Positions 8,767 to 16,637 of a DNA stretch of 64,000 nucleotides are shown here, piece after piece. The notes below the pieces were generated by a model. It made no database searches, was not told the DNA's origin, and saw nothing but the letters and a program-made list of their open reading frames with translations. Location of the stretch: positions 310,001 to 374,000 of the forward strand of contig CAWAEC010000006.1 in assembly GCA_963781155.1 (NCBI GenBank), given 5' to 3'. Every line of letters starts with the position of its first letter. The stretch's first letter is position 1. Source of the DNA: PALSA-693 sp963781155. Its GTDB lineage: Bacteria; Actinomycetota; Acidimicrobiia; Acidimicrobiales; Palsa-688. The translations under genes and the position numbers were made by a program.

Positions 8767-9975
8767 CTAGACGGACCACAGAGCTTGGGTTGGTGAGAGG
8801 CGTGCGGCTCGCAGCGCGGGGATGAGCCCGGCGACCGCGCCGATGACGAGGGATGCGACGATGCCGCCGAGCCAGGCTTCGGCGGGGATGACGATGGCCC
8901 AATTCTTGGTGTGGGCGTAGACGGCAGTGGATGCGGCGCCGAGGGCCACGCCAATGGCACCGCCGAGGAGTCCGAGCAGGACGGCTTCGGAGAGGAACTG
9001 AGTGCGGATGTGGCTCCTGGTGGCGCCGAGGGCGCGGCGCAGGCCGATCTCGGAGCGGCGTTCGAGGACGGAGATGATCATGATGTTGGCGACGCCCACC
9101 GCGCCGACCAGCAGGGCGACGGCGCCGAGGCCGAGGAACAGGCCGTTGAGGGCGCTCTTGGCGTCGGCTTGGGCGACCAGGGCGGCTGAGGGTTGGCTGA
9201 CGTTGACCTCACTGGGGTTCTCGGGGTTGGCGGTGGCGGCGAGGAGGTTGTCGACGGCATTCACCTGGTCGTTTTGGGCGCGGAGATAGACGGTGGAGGG
9301 GTGGCCGTCGAAGCCCAGGTACTTCTCTGCCGCGGAGTAGCCGACCAGGACGGAGGAGTCGATGGCAGAGGCGAGCACGGCCGGTTTGAGGATGCCGGCG
9401 ACATAAAACCATTGCCCTACCATCCAGATGCGTTCGCCGGGGTAGATGCGGTCGATCCCGAGGCGCTGCGCAGCAGCCGCGCCGAGCACCGCGACGGGTT
9501 CTTGGGCGATGGCCGCGTTGAGATAGTTGCCTTGGGCGATGCTGGTGGCGACCACCGAGAGGAGGTCGAGAGATGCGGCTTGGACGGTCAGGGCGTTGGT
9601 GTCGATCGAGGGGATGTAAGGGCTGCGGTAGGCGTTGGCACCGCTGACCGTCCCGGTCGTCTGCACCTGCTGGACTCCTGGGATCCGGCCGATCATCGCT
9701 GGTGCTGTGGTGGGGAGCTCGGCAGGGGCGCCGGTGATGCTCTGGCCGTTGGTGACGGTGAGCAGGTTGGTGCCGAGCCGGTTGATCTCGTTGAGCAGGC
9801 CGGCCTGGGACGAGGACGAGAGGCCGAGGACAGCGACAATGGCGGCTACGCCGATGGCAATACCGAGACCGGACAGCGCCGCCCGCAGCTTCCGTGTGCG
9901 TAGTCCGATCGTGGAGAGCCGGGTTAGGTCGGAGAGCTGTAGCCGCCTGCGGGTCAGGGTGGCGGTGGCGGTCAT
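8767..9975 (-). CDS. MacB-like ABC transporter permease (FtsX fold)
   Basis: Membrane component of an ABC exporter or mechanotransmission complex, 402 residues. The N-terminal helix (about 34-56, LSGLGIAIGVAAIVAVLGLS) is followed by a large extracytoplasmic MacB-PCD-type domain (about 60-270) and three C-terminal helices starting at LFLGLGAVALLVGAVGVANI, then the coupling region SVLERRSEIGLRRALGATRSHI that contacts the ATPase, which is highly conserved in this family. It overlaps the upstream ATPase gene by 4 bp (ATGA at 9972-9975), so the two are translationally coupled. In Gram-positive bacteria such permeases work with an ATPase and an HlyD-like adaptor, as here. Confidence 0.9.
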   Translation of the reverse strand: MTATATLTRRRLQLSDLTRLSTIGLRTRKLRAALSGLGIAIGVAAIVAVLGLSSSSQAGLLNEINRLGTNLLTVTNGQSITGAPAELPTTAPAMIGRIPGVQQVQTTGTVSGANAYRSPYIPSIDTNALTVQAASLDLLSVVATSIAQGNYLNAAIAQEPVAVLGAAAAQRLGIDRIYPGERIWMVGQWFYVAGILKPAVLASAIDSSVLVGYSAAEKYLGFDGHPSTVYLRAQNDQVNAVDNLLAATANPENPSEVNVSQPSAALVAQADAKSALNGLFLGLGAVALLVGAVGVANIMIISVLERRSEIGLRRALGATRSHIRTQFLSEAVLLGLLGGAIGVALGAASTAVYAHTKNWAIVIPAEAWLGGIVASLVIGAVAGLIPALRAARLSPTQALWSV

Positions 9976-10823
9976 GACACCTCGTGGTTGAGGGGACCGC
10001 CGGACGCTGTCTGCGGTGCGTCGATTGGGGGTGGAGCGAGAGGGCCGAGGCCGGAGTGGGTGTCAGCAGCGGCGCCGGTGTCGGCAACGATGAGGCCATC
10101 GAGGATCTCAACTTTGCGGGGCATGCGCCCGGCAATGGTGTGGTCGTGGGTGATGACAACAATGGTCGAGCCGGCCCGGTGGAGCTGGTCGATCAGGGCC
10201 AGGATGGACTGCCCGGTGGCTTGGTCGAGGTTCCCGGTCGGCTCGTCGGCCAGCACGATCGCGGGCTGGCCGACCAGGGCTCGGGCGATGGCCACCCGTT
10301 GCCGTTGGCCCCCGGAGAGTTGGGTCGGACGGGCGTGGGGGCGCTGGGCCAGGCCGACCAGTTCTAGGGCGTCGAGGGCGCGCTGGTGGCGCTGCTTGAG
10401 GGGGATGCCGGCGTAGAGGAGCCCGTCGGCCACGTTGTCCAGCACGGTCGAGTGTTCAGCCAGGAAGAACTGCTGGAAGATGAACCCGATTCGGGTGGCG
10501 CGCAGGTAGGCCACCTCGTCGTCAGCCATGGTGGCCACGTCGAACCCGGTGACGCGCACTTGGCCGCTGGTGGGCCGGTCGAGGGTTCCCATCAGTTGCA
10601 ACAGGGTGGTCTTGCCCGACCCCGAGGGTCCGACGATCGCGACCAGCTCGCCCGGCCCGATGCTGAGGTTCACCTGGCGCAGGGCCTGGACCGGCGGCTC
10701 GCCGGGGTAGCTCTTCGTCACGTTGTCGATGTCGAGCACCGGGACGTGTATGGCGTCAGTATCGGGGCCGTTGCCCGCCACCACCGACGGGTGGTCGGGC
10801 AGGTGCGATGGTGTGCAGGTCAT
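9972..10823 (-). CDS. MacB/LolD-type ABC transporter ATPase
   Basis: ATP-binding subunit of 283 residues. Walker A GPSGSGKTTLLQ, Q-loop region IFQQFF, signature LSGGQRQRVAIARAL and Walker B IVLADEPTGNLD are intact, followed by the H-loop ITHD. The family is the MacB/LolD/FtsE group, which powers lipoprotein or peptide export rather than import. A roughly 30-residue N-terminal extension precedes the domain and a Pro-rich tail of about 40 residues follows it; a later start is possible. The gene overlaps the adaptor (10820-10823) and the permease (9972-9975) by ATGA, so the three form one coupled operon. Confidence 0.92.
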   Translation of the reverse strand: MTCTPSHLPDHPSVVAGNGPDTDAIHVPVLDIDNVTKSYPGEPPVQALRQVNLSIGPGELVAIVGPSGSGKTTLLQLMGTLDRPTSGQVRVTGFDVATMADDEVAYLRATRIGFIFQQFFLAEHSTVLDNVADGLLYAGIPLKQRHQRALDALELVGLAQRPHARPTQLSGGQRQRVAIARALVGQPAIVLADEPTGNLDQATGQSILALIDQLHRAGSTIVVITHDHTIAGRMPRKVEILDGLIVADTGAAADTHSGLGPLAPPPIDAPQTASGGPLNHEVS

Positions 10824-12046
10824 ACCGTTGGGACCACCACTTCTTGGCCGGCACCCAGCTCCGAGCCTGCGACCTGCACCAGCCCGTCGGCGTCGTCGAA
10901 CAGTCCGAGCATGACCGGAACGAGATGGTGGGTCCTCCCTGGGTCGACGACCTCGACGGCGTAGTCGCCTCCAGACTGGGCCAGCAGTGCTGTTACCGGC
11001 ACCACCAGCGCGCTGGGCACGCTGGCGGTGGTGATGGCGACCTGCACCGGGGCCTGATCCCAGCTGCCCGTGGTGGCCGGATCGGACGGGGTGACATCCA
11101 CGGTGATGCTCGGAGTGGTGCTGCTCCCCGAGCTGCCCGACGAGCAGGTGTCCGTTCCCGGAGCACCGGAGCCGGAGCTCGACCCGGCGGTCCCCGAGCT
11201 CGATGGACAGGTGGCCACCATCCCCACCGAGGAGACGACACCTGGAGTCGTCTGGTTGTTGGGCAGGGTGATGCTCACCCTGTTCCCGACCGCCACGTCG
11301 GTCTGTTGAGAGGCGTCCAACGCCACCTGCACCTGGCGATTGGTCGAGCTGCCCTGCATGACCGTCTGGCCGGTCTGGGTGCTGCCCCCCAGCTGAGCTG
11401 ACATGGTCGTCACCCGCACGGCGCCGGGTTCGAACACCACTTGACCAAGGGTCAGCGTGCCGTTCTGGGTCAACCCCGAGACGGCCTGGAGCTTCTCCAA
11501 GGCGGCGGTGGTGGCCGACCCGAAGAAGGAGGAAGTTGGGCTGAGCTGAGCCGAGGTGGCGTAGCCGAGCGCGACCAGATCAGCATTGAGCTCGGCCACG
11601 TCGGCGCCGGTCGCCCCGGCCGTTAGGCTCCGATAGGCAGGCGTCGAGCCATACAGCAACACCACCGGGATGTCGTTCACCCGATAGAGCACCTGACCTT
11701 GAGAGATTACCTGTCCGAGCAACGGCAGCTCGGTGTATGTCCCGCTGTCCTGATTGACCACCGAGTACGCCGAGCCGTCCGGCTGCGCCCGATAGGTCAG
11801 GATCCCATCCACCGAGACCATGGCCGAGAGACTCCGCTTTTCCACCTTCACGGTGTTCGTCGGCGGCTCCTCCGCAGCCGAAGTCGCTTGCTTCGCACCG
11901 GACGTGGCGACCACGCCGCCGGCGGCAATAACGCCAGCCAGGACGGCTGCTCCGACCAGCACCCACGCCTTCCGCGTCACTGGCCCCGCAACCCCGGCTC
12001 GCCTGAGTAGAGAGCGGTGCACTGACCCCCCGCGGCCCGGAACCAC
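10820..12046 (-). CDS. HlyD/MacA-like adaptor with peptidoglycan-binding domain
   Basis: Membrane-anchored extracytoplasmic adaptor of about 400 residues. A signal-anchor (WVLVGAAVLAGVIAAGGVVA) lies at about 28-47, followed by a membrane-fusion barrel-sandwich half (VKVEKRSLSAMVSVDGILTY), a PG_binding_1-like insert at about 140-200 (GADVAELNADLVALGY...FFGSATTAALEKLQ) and a C-terminal beta-barrel with a Ser/Gly-rich loop (about 285-325). The inserted wall-binding module in place of the coiled coil is typical of Gram-positive adaptors. The start at 12046 may be too early; the GTG codons giving VHRSLLRRAG or VTRKAWVL are alternatives. First gene of the adaptor-ATPase-permease operon. Confidence 0.88.
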   Translation of the reverse strand: MVPGRGGSVHRSLLRRAGVAGPVTRKAWVLVGAAVLAGVIAAGGVVATSGAKQATSAAEEPPTNTVKVEKRSLSAMVSVDGILTYRAQPDGSAYSVVNQDSGTYTELPLLGQVISQGQVLYRVNDIPVVLLYGSTPAYRSLTAGATGADVAELNADLVALGYATSAQLSPTSSFFGSATTAALEKLQAVSGLTQNGTLTLGQVVFEPGAVRVTTMSAQLGGSTQTGQTVMQGSSTNRQVQVALDASQQTDVAVGNRVSITLPNNQTTPGVVSSVGMVATCPSSSGTAGSSSGSGAPGTDTCSSGSSGSSTTPSITVDVTPSDPATTGSWDQAPVQVAITTASVPSALVVPVTALLAQSGGDYAVEVVDPGRTHHLVPVMLGLFDDADGLVQVAGSELGAGQEVVVPTV

Positions 12047-12269
12047 GGAATGCTGCGAGCGCCCCTCCCTGCAGCGGATGGCACGAAAGAAGTGTCGATC
12101 AGGGGACTGGTAGCAGTGTCGTTGGCGCCGCTGCTAACGCTGAGGACGGAGAGCTCGAGCCTGCGAGCTTGGTTCCAGCCACCTTCGCCCTGGTCCGGGT
12201 TGGACGTCGCCTGATCTGCGCCGTCGGCGGAGTCGACGAGCTGCTCAGCCTCCGTCCCGCGGTTGCCGG

Positions 12270-12818
12270 TCACCCGCCAAGGCCTCCAGTGGTCGGCTGC
12301 TGGGACTTGCAGGTGTCCATCGCCTTCTGGAACTGCGGCGAGCTCGACCCGCTAAGACCGGCAATGTTGACTTCGTCGCCGCTTGGGAAGGTCGGGTCGG
12401 GGAGGTTCGGCACGCCGTTGGCGCGGATGCACTTAGCCCAGCTCAACCACGCTTGCTGTTGGGCCGGCGAGAGCTGCTGGCCGGTGGAGTTCCACGGCGA
12501 CGGCAGGGCCTTGCACGCCTGAACGGCACCTTGGAACGCATCCGAGTTTGGGTCAATTCCGACGGTCCGATACCCGTAGCCCCCGCTGGGCGTCTGCACC
12601 GGGTCGGGGAAGTTCGGGACGCCGTGGCTGCGGACGCACTGGGAGTAGGCCACAGCTTCGGCGAGCGGCGTCGCCCCCGACGAACTTGATCCTCCGTCCA
12701 GGGCGGCTGTCGTGGTCGGCTGCGAGCCGGCGGTAGGGACCGTCGATCCGCCCGAGCAGCCGGCCAAGATGACTCCCACGGCCACGGCTGCGGCCACCCA
12801 GAGGTGCGATGGACGCAT
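12270..12818 (-). CDS. Lipoprotein with duplicated Cys-Arg-Gly-Val-Pro-Asn-Pro-Asp motif
   Basis: Secreted lipoprotein of 182 residues. The ATG at 12818 is chosen because AAAGGGGAAT lies just upstream and the signal peptide starts at once, ending in the lipobox ILAGC. The mature protein has two copies of a roughly 55-residue unit: YSQCVRSHGVPNFPDP...FQGAVQACKAL and WAKCIRANGVPNLPDP...FQKAMDTCKSQ. Each has one Cys before the motif and one at its end, so each unit is probably closed by a disulfide. I know no biochemical function for the motif. The gene lies between the MacAB-like operon (same strand, 224 bp upstream of the adaptor start) and the divergent two-component system, which suggests a sensor-side or export-linked role. 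Confidence 0.8.
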   Translation of the reverse strand: MRPSHLWVAAAVAVGVILAGCSGGSTVPTAGSQPTTTAALDGGSSSSGATPLAEAVAYSQCVRSHGVPNFPDPVQTPSGGYGYRTVGIDPNSDAFQGAVQACKALPSPWNSTGQQLSPAQQQAWLSWAKCIRANGVPNLPDPTFPSGDEVNIAGLSGSSSPQFQKAMDTCKSQQPTTGGLGG

Positions 12819-12938
12819 GATTCCCCTTTGCGACACACCCCGCCCCTGAGGCTGTCGTTCCGAGGGACTGTTACCTGCTACTCGTGCTGGTTCGCTGTGG
12901 GCCATGCCTCCAGTCAAAACAGCGAGATGTTGCCAGCA

Positions 12939-12971
12939 CGTATGCAGTTTTCGATATGCCGACGATATGCC
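12939..12971. promoter_or_regulatory. Candidate response-regulator site, direct repeats upstream of the two-component operon
   Basis: CGATATGCC occurs at 12952-12960 and again at 12963-12971, an 11-bp period, with a related CGTATGC at 12939-12945. OmpR-family regulators bind tandem direct repeats about one helical turn apart. The site lies 24 bp before the response-regulator start and inside the 176-bp divergent gap to the lipoprotein gene, so it could control both directions. Confidence 0.5.
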
Positions 12972-12994
12972 CCGGCTCGTAACATCGCGAGGGT

Positions 12995-13690
12995 GTGCGT
13001 GTGCTGATCGTCGAGGACGAGCCCTACATGGCAGAAGCCATCCGTGATGGCCTACGCCTGCAAGCGATCGCCGCCGATATCGCCGGCGAGGGTGACACCG
13101 CTCTGCGTCTGCTGAGCGTCAACGCCTACGATATCGCGGTCCTCGACCGCGACATCCCTGCGCCCTCCGGCGATGAGATCGCCAGACGTATCGTCGCCTC
13201 CGGGAGCGGCATGCCTATCCTCATGCTCACGGCTGCCGACAGGCTGGATGACAAGGCCTCCGGGTTCGGACTCGGCGCCGACGACTACCTCACTAAGCCG
13301 TTCGAGCTCCAAGAGCTCGTGCTCCGGCTCAGAGCCCTCGACCGCCGGCGCGCCCAGAGCAGGCCACCCGTGCGAGAGATCGCGGGCCTGCGTGTGGACC
13401 CGTTTCGCCGCGAGGTCTACCGCGACGGCCGCTACGTCGCGCTCACCCGCAAGCAGTTCGCCGTGCTCGAAGTGCTCGTCGCGGCCGAAGGCGGTGTCGT
13501 CAGCGCCGAGGAACTCTTGGAGCGGGCGTGGGACGAGAACGCAGATCCGTTTACCAACGCCGTGCGCATCAGCGTCTCGGCCTTGCGCAAACGCCTCGGC
13601 GAACCCTGGATCATCTACACCGTGGCCGGCGTCGGCTACCGGATCATCACACACCCAGACACCGGCCGTGCGGCAGGAGACCGTGGATAG
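12995..13690 (+). CDS. OmpR-family response regulator
   Basis: DNA-binding response regulator of 231 residues starting at a GTG (MRVLIVEDEPYMAEAI). The receiver domain (1 to about 118) has the acidic pair in VEDE, the phospho-acceptor Asp51 in IAVLDRDIP, and the conserved Thr/Lys (MLTAAD, LTKPFEL). A winged-helix domain follows (about 128-222) with LTRKQFAVLEVL and the recognition region NAVRISVSALRKRLG. It overlaps the histidine kinase start by 8 bp (GTGGATAG at 13683-13690), a typical coupled pair. The nearby divergent lipoprotein and MacAB-like operon are the probable targets; similar pairings in Gram-positive bacteria respond to cell-envelope stress or peptides, which is inference here. 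Confidence 0.93.
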   Translation: MRVLIVEDEPYMAEAIRDGLRLQAIAADIAGEGDTALRLLSVNAYDIAVLDRDIPAPSGDEIARRIVASGSGMPILMLTAADRLDDKASGFGLGADDYLTKPFELQELVLRLRALDRRRAQSRPPVREIAGLRVDPFRREVYRDGRYVALTRKQFAVLEVLVAAEGGVVSAEELLERAWDENADPFTNAVRISVSALRKRLGEPWIIYTVAGVGYRIITHPDTGRAAGDRG

Positions 13691-14966
13691 AGTCCGGCTG
13701 GAGTGTCTCCCTCAAACTCACCCACCAGGGGCGCGACCGCATCTGAGGTGGGTGCGCCTCTCGCTTGCCAGGATGGCGCCACGTCGACTGATCCACCTGC
13801 CCTCGCGGACCGTTCGTCTGCGCCTGACCCTGCTCTACAGCGGCCTATTCCTCGTCTCGGGATTGGCCCTACTCGCGACGACATACCTGCTCTTTCGCAG
13901 CTCCACCGGGGTAGACCTCATCGTCCCGGGAGGCCCGGGCCGGACCCCCGACGCTGTTCGTCGGGTGGAGCAAATGTACGCCGCGGCCGTTCAACGCCAC
14001 ACCCATGGTCTCCACCAGGGGCTCATCCAGTCCGCGATCGCGCTAGCGATCATGACCGCGGTCTCCATCGCACTCGGCTGGCTGGTCGCGGGCCGGGTCC
14101 TACGCCCGCTGCGCACCATGACGGCGGCTACGCGGCAAATCTCCGAGCGCAACCTGAACGAGCGCCTGGCGCTCGCAGGTCCCCGCGACGAGCTGAAGGA
14201 CCTGGCCGACACCGTCGACGGCCTCCTCGCCCGGCTCGAAGCGCATGTTTCCGAGCAGCAGAGATTCGCCGCCAACGCCTCCCACGAGCTGCGCACCCCG
14301 CTAGCGATCACCCGGACCCTTCTCGACGTCGCCCGCAACGATCCGAACCACGACAACGGCGAACTCGTCGACCGTCTCCACCACCTCAATACCCGAGCAA
14401 TCGACCTCACGGAAGCATTGCTACTGCTCAGCCGCGCCGGGCAGAAATCCTTCACCCCGGAATACCTCGACTTATCCCTCATAGCCGAAGAAGCCACCGA
14501 AACGCTCCTCCCCCTCGCAGAAGAGCACGGCATCACCCTCGAGACCTCCGGCGAGATGACCCCCACCATGGGCTCGAAGACGCTCCTGCTCCAGTTGACG
14601 ACGAACCTCGTACACAACGCCATCGTCCACAACTTGCCTCAACACGGCGCCGTATGGGTCATCACCAGCGTTCACCCCAAGTATGTGGTGCTCACGGTCG
14701 AGAACACCGGGGAGAACCTTGCCCCGCAGTTGGTTTCCACGCTCGCCGAGCCGTTTCAGCGTGGCACCGAACGGATACACACCGACCACGCAGGTGCAGG
14801 CCTCGGCCTCGCCATCGTCAAAAGCATCACCCGAGCCCACGACGGAAGCCTCACCCTCACCCCCCGCCCGGCCGGCGGTCTCCGCGTCACCGTGCAACTC
14901 ACCGCCGCGCCACGCACACTGGCAAATCACGATCAGGGGAATTACCGGACACTCCGGAAGGAATAG
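13683..14966 (+). CDS. Sensor histidine kinase
   Basis: Membrane kinase of 427 residues paired with the regulator before it. The first membrane helix is at about 48-71 (LTLLYSGLFLVSGLALLATT) and the second at about 116-137, with a short extracytoplasmic loop of roughly 45 residues, then a HAMP linker (138-190). The dimerisation motif ASHELRTPL places the phospho-acceptor at His201. The catalytic domain shows the N-box NLVHNAIVHN, a G1-like ENTGENL (the usual Asp is replaced by Glu/Asn here) and G2 GAGLGLAIVKS. The start is the GTG at 13683 overlapping the regulator stop; an internal ATG (MAPRRLIHLP, 13773) would also keep both membrane helices. Confidence 0.92.
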   Translation: MDRVRLECLPQTHPPGARPHLRWVRLSLARMAPRRLIHLPSRTVRLRLTLLYSGLFLVSGLALLATTYLLFRSSTGVDLIVPGGPGRTPDAVRRVEQMYAAAVQRHTHGLHQGLIQSAIALAIMTAVSIALGWLVAGRVLRPLRTMTAATRQISERNLNERLALAGPRDELKDLADTVDGLLARLEAHVSEQQRFAANASHELRTPLAITRTLLDVARNDPNHDNGELVDRLHHLNTRAIDLTEALLLLSRAGQKSFTPEYLDLSLIAEEATETLLPLAEEHGITLETSGEMTPTMGSKTLLLQLTTNLVHNAIVHNLPQHGAVWVITSVHPKYVVLTVENTGENLAPQLVSTLAEPFQRGTERIHTDHAGAGLGLAIVKSITRAHDGSLTLTPRPAGGLRVTVQLTAAPRTLANHDQGNYRTLRKE

Positions 14967-15112
14967 TTACGGCCCGTAGATCAGCACATCCGTGCGGCGT
15001 GAGCGTCACCGCTCTGCGATTCGCCGGGTCGTAGCGGATCGAAGACCACCAAAAGTGAGCTCGATCAGTGCCTGGCCGACGGGCCGGTGGCCGAGCGGCC
15101 CACGGCGCGGCC

Positions 15113-15250
15113 ATGCAGCAGCTCGTCCAGATGTTTCCCGACGTCCGCGTCCACACCCCTTACCCGATCCAGTTCGGAGGTGACGACTGGATCACCGTGG
15201 TCACCAACGCGACCGGGACACTCACCGGAGAGATGACCCTGCCCGACAGA
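15113..15250 (+). pseudogene. Fragment of a SnoaL-like (ester cyclase) protein
   Basis: A short coding remnant reading MQQLVQMFPDVRVHTPYP then QFGGDDWITVVTNATGTLTG and EMTLPD. This is the middle of a SnoaL/NTF2-like ester-cyclase domain, where the DWxxVxxxxxGTxTG strand pair and the GEM.LPDG turn are recognisable. The rest of the domain is missing on both sides, and downstream the frame turns into unrelated sequence. No ribosome site is evident. The surrounding 14967-15473 otherwise holds only the tandem repeat described next. Confidence 0.55.
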
Positions 15251-15371
15251 GACGGCGTCAGACAGACCGACCGGCGTTGCCGGCCCTGCTGATCGCGATG
15301 ACCGCGGGCTGGGCCGCATCCACTCGTTCCGCATCGTAGTGCGGCGTGCCGGCCACCCCACGCACAAAGCC

Positions 15372-15439
15372 GCCGGCGTCCCCGTAGTGCCGGCGTCCCC
15401 GTAGTGCCGGCGTCCCCGTAGTGCCGGCGTCCCCGTAGT
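15372..15439. repeat. Four perfect tandem copies of a 17-bp unit
   Basis: GCCGGCGTCCCCGTAGT is repeated four times without a mismatch or spacer (15372-15388, 15389-15405, 15406-15422, 15423-15439). It ends 34 bp before the start of the DoxX-like gene. The unit is not a multiple of three and no reading frame uses it. Perfect identity implies recent slippage expansion, so copy number may vary between strains. It is too short and unspaced to be a CRISPR array. Confidence 0.9.
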
Positions 15440-15473
15440 GATAGTCCTCGGCTAACTGGGTAAGAATTCGACC

Positions 15474-16523
15474 GTGAGCCTGTCGCGGACTATCGCCCGG
15501 CCGCTGCTGGCGGCCATATTCATCTCCGACGGTTGGGACGCCGTCCGAAACCCGGGTGGAAAGGTGAAGCAGGCGGAGCCTGTCATGCTGTCGATCGCCG
15601 AGAAGGTCCCGATCCTGCCCCAGGACGCCGAGCAGCTCGTGCGGATCAACGGTGCCGTGATGGTCGGCGCGGGCACGCTCATGGCGCTCGGCAAGTTCCG
15701 GCGGCTGGCCGCTGTCGCCCTGATCGGATCGATCATCCCGACCACCTACGCCGGGCGTCGCTTCTGGGAGGAGGAAGACGAAGCGAGCAGGGCCCAGCAA
15801 CGGATCGACTTCCTCAAGAACCTGGGTCTGTTGGCAGGGTTGATTCTCGAGGCTGTCGACACCGAAGGGTCCCCGTCGTTGATGTGGAGGGCGACCCACC
15901 GCGGGGGGAAGCAGGACTCCAAGGGCGGCAGCGACCTGGCCGACCATCTAAGTGAAGGGATCGGCGCCGCACAGGAAATGTTCTCGCACGCCGCCGGGGC
16001 AAGCGCCCCGGCGATCGGACAGGTCAGGGAGGCTGCCACGAGGGTGCCGGAAATGAGCAACCGAGCCTGGAAGAAGGCGCGGCAGCAGGCAGCGCAGATC
16101 GATATCGCACAGCAGAAGGCCGCCCTCGCAGACGCCCAGGCCGCGATGCGACGGGCGGCTGACTTGTACCGGGCTGCGGCTACCAGGGCCCAAAAGAGGG
16201 CGGCCAAGGTGGACCTGGCCGACCAAAGAGTTGCGCTCGAGGAGGCGCGGAGGGCGCTGCGCCAAGCAGTGAAGCAAGGTCGGGTGAAAGCTCAGCCGGT
16301 GTTCGCGCAGTCGGCGCAAGCGCTCCGGCACGCGAAGGCCAGCGCCCAGCCGGTGCTCGCACACTCAGCGGAAGCGCTCCAACAGGCCAGGTCCACCGCT
16401 CCACCGGTGCTCGCAGACGCAGCAAGATCGCTGCAGCAAGCCAGGGCCAACGCCCAGCCGGCGCTCTCATCTGCCGCCTCGCGAGCCGCTGGCGCCTGGT
16501 CACACGCCTCGGCTGGCGCATGA
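15474..16523 (+). CDS. DoxX-like membrane protein with C-terminal amphipathic repeat tail
   Basis: A 349-residue protein starting at a GTG. Residues 1-135 form a DoxX-type membrane domain (RPLLAAIFISDGWDAVRNP, INGAVMVGAGTLMALG, LAAVALIGSIIPTTYAGRRFW, LGLLAGLILEAVDT). The last 180 residues are Ala/Gln/Arg-rich, first a duplicated helical unit around IDIAQQKAALADAQAAMRRA and VDLADQRVALEEARRALRQA, then four copies of an 18-residue unit beginning QPVFAQSAQALRHAKASA, QPVLAHSAEALQQARSTA, PPVLADAARSLQQARANA and QPALSSAASRAAGAWSHA. Eighteen residues make five helical turns, so a long amphipathic helix is likely, resembling lipid- or heparin-binding actinobacterial tails. The substrate of the DoxX part is unknown. 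Confidence 0.8.
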   Translation: MSLSRTIARPLLAAIFISDGWDAVRNPGGKVKQAEPVMLSIAEKVPILPQDAEQLVRINGAVMVGAGTLMALGKFRRLAAVALIGSIIPTTYAGRRFWEEEDEASRAQQRIDFLKNLGLLAGLILEAVDTEGSPSLMWRATHRGGKQDSKGGSDLADHLSEGIGAAQEMFSHAAGASAPAIGQVREAATRVPEMSNRAWKKARQQAAQIDIAQQKAALADAQAAMRRAADLYRAAATRAQKRAAKVDLADQRVALEEARRALRQAVKQGRVKAQPVFAQSAQALRHAKASAQPVLAHSAEALQQARSTAPPVLADAARSLQQARANAQPALSSAASRAAGAWSHASAGA

Positions 16524-16637
16524 CCTCGGGCCGCGGCGTCGAGCTCCTCTTCAACGACCGGCTCGACTTCCAGCGGCGGCAGGTAGGCGCCACCACGGCG
16601 ACGTCGCCCATGGAAGCTGCGACGGGCGTTCGCTGCT

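Noticed and set aside
13703..15034. 443-codon reading frame in a second plus-strand frame
   Set aside because: Arg/Pro-rich shadow of the histidine kinase, which has all kinase boxes in its own frame.
15372..15439. Possible CRISPR array
   Set aside because: The 17-bp copies are directly adjacent, with no spacers and no cas genes nearby.
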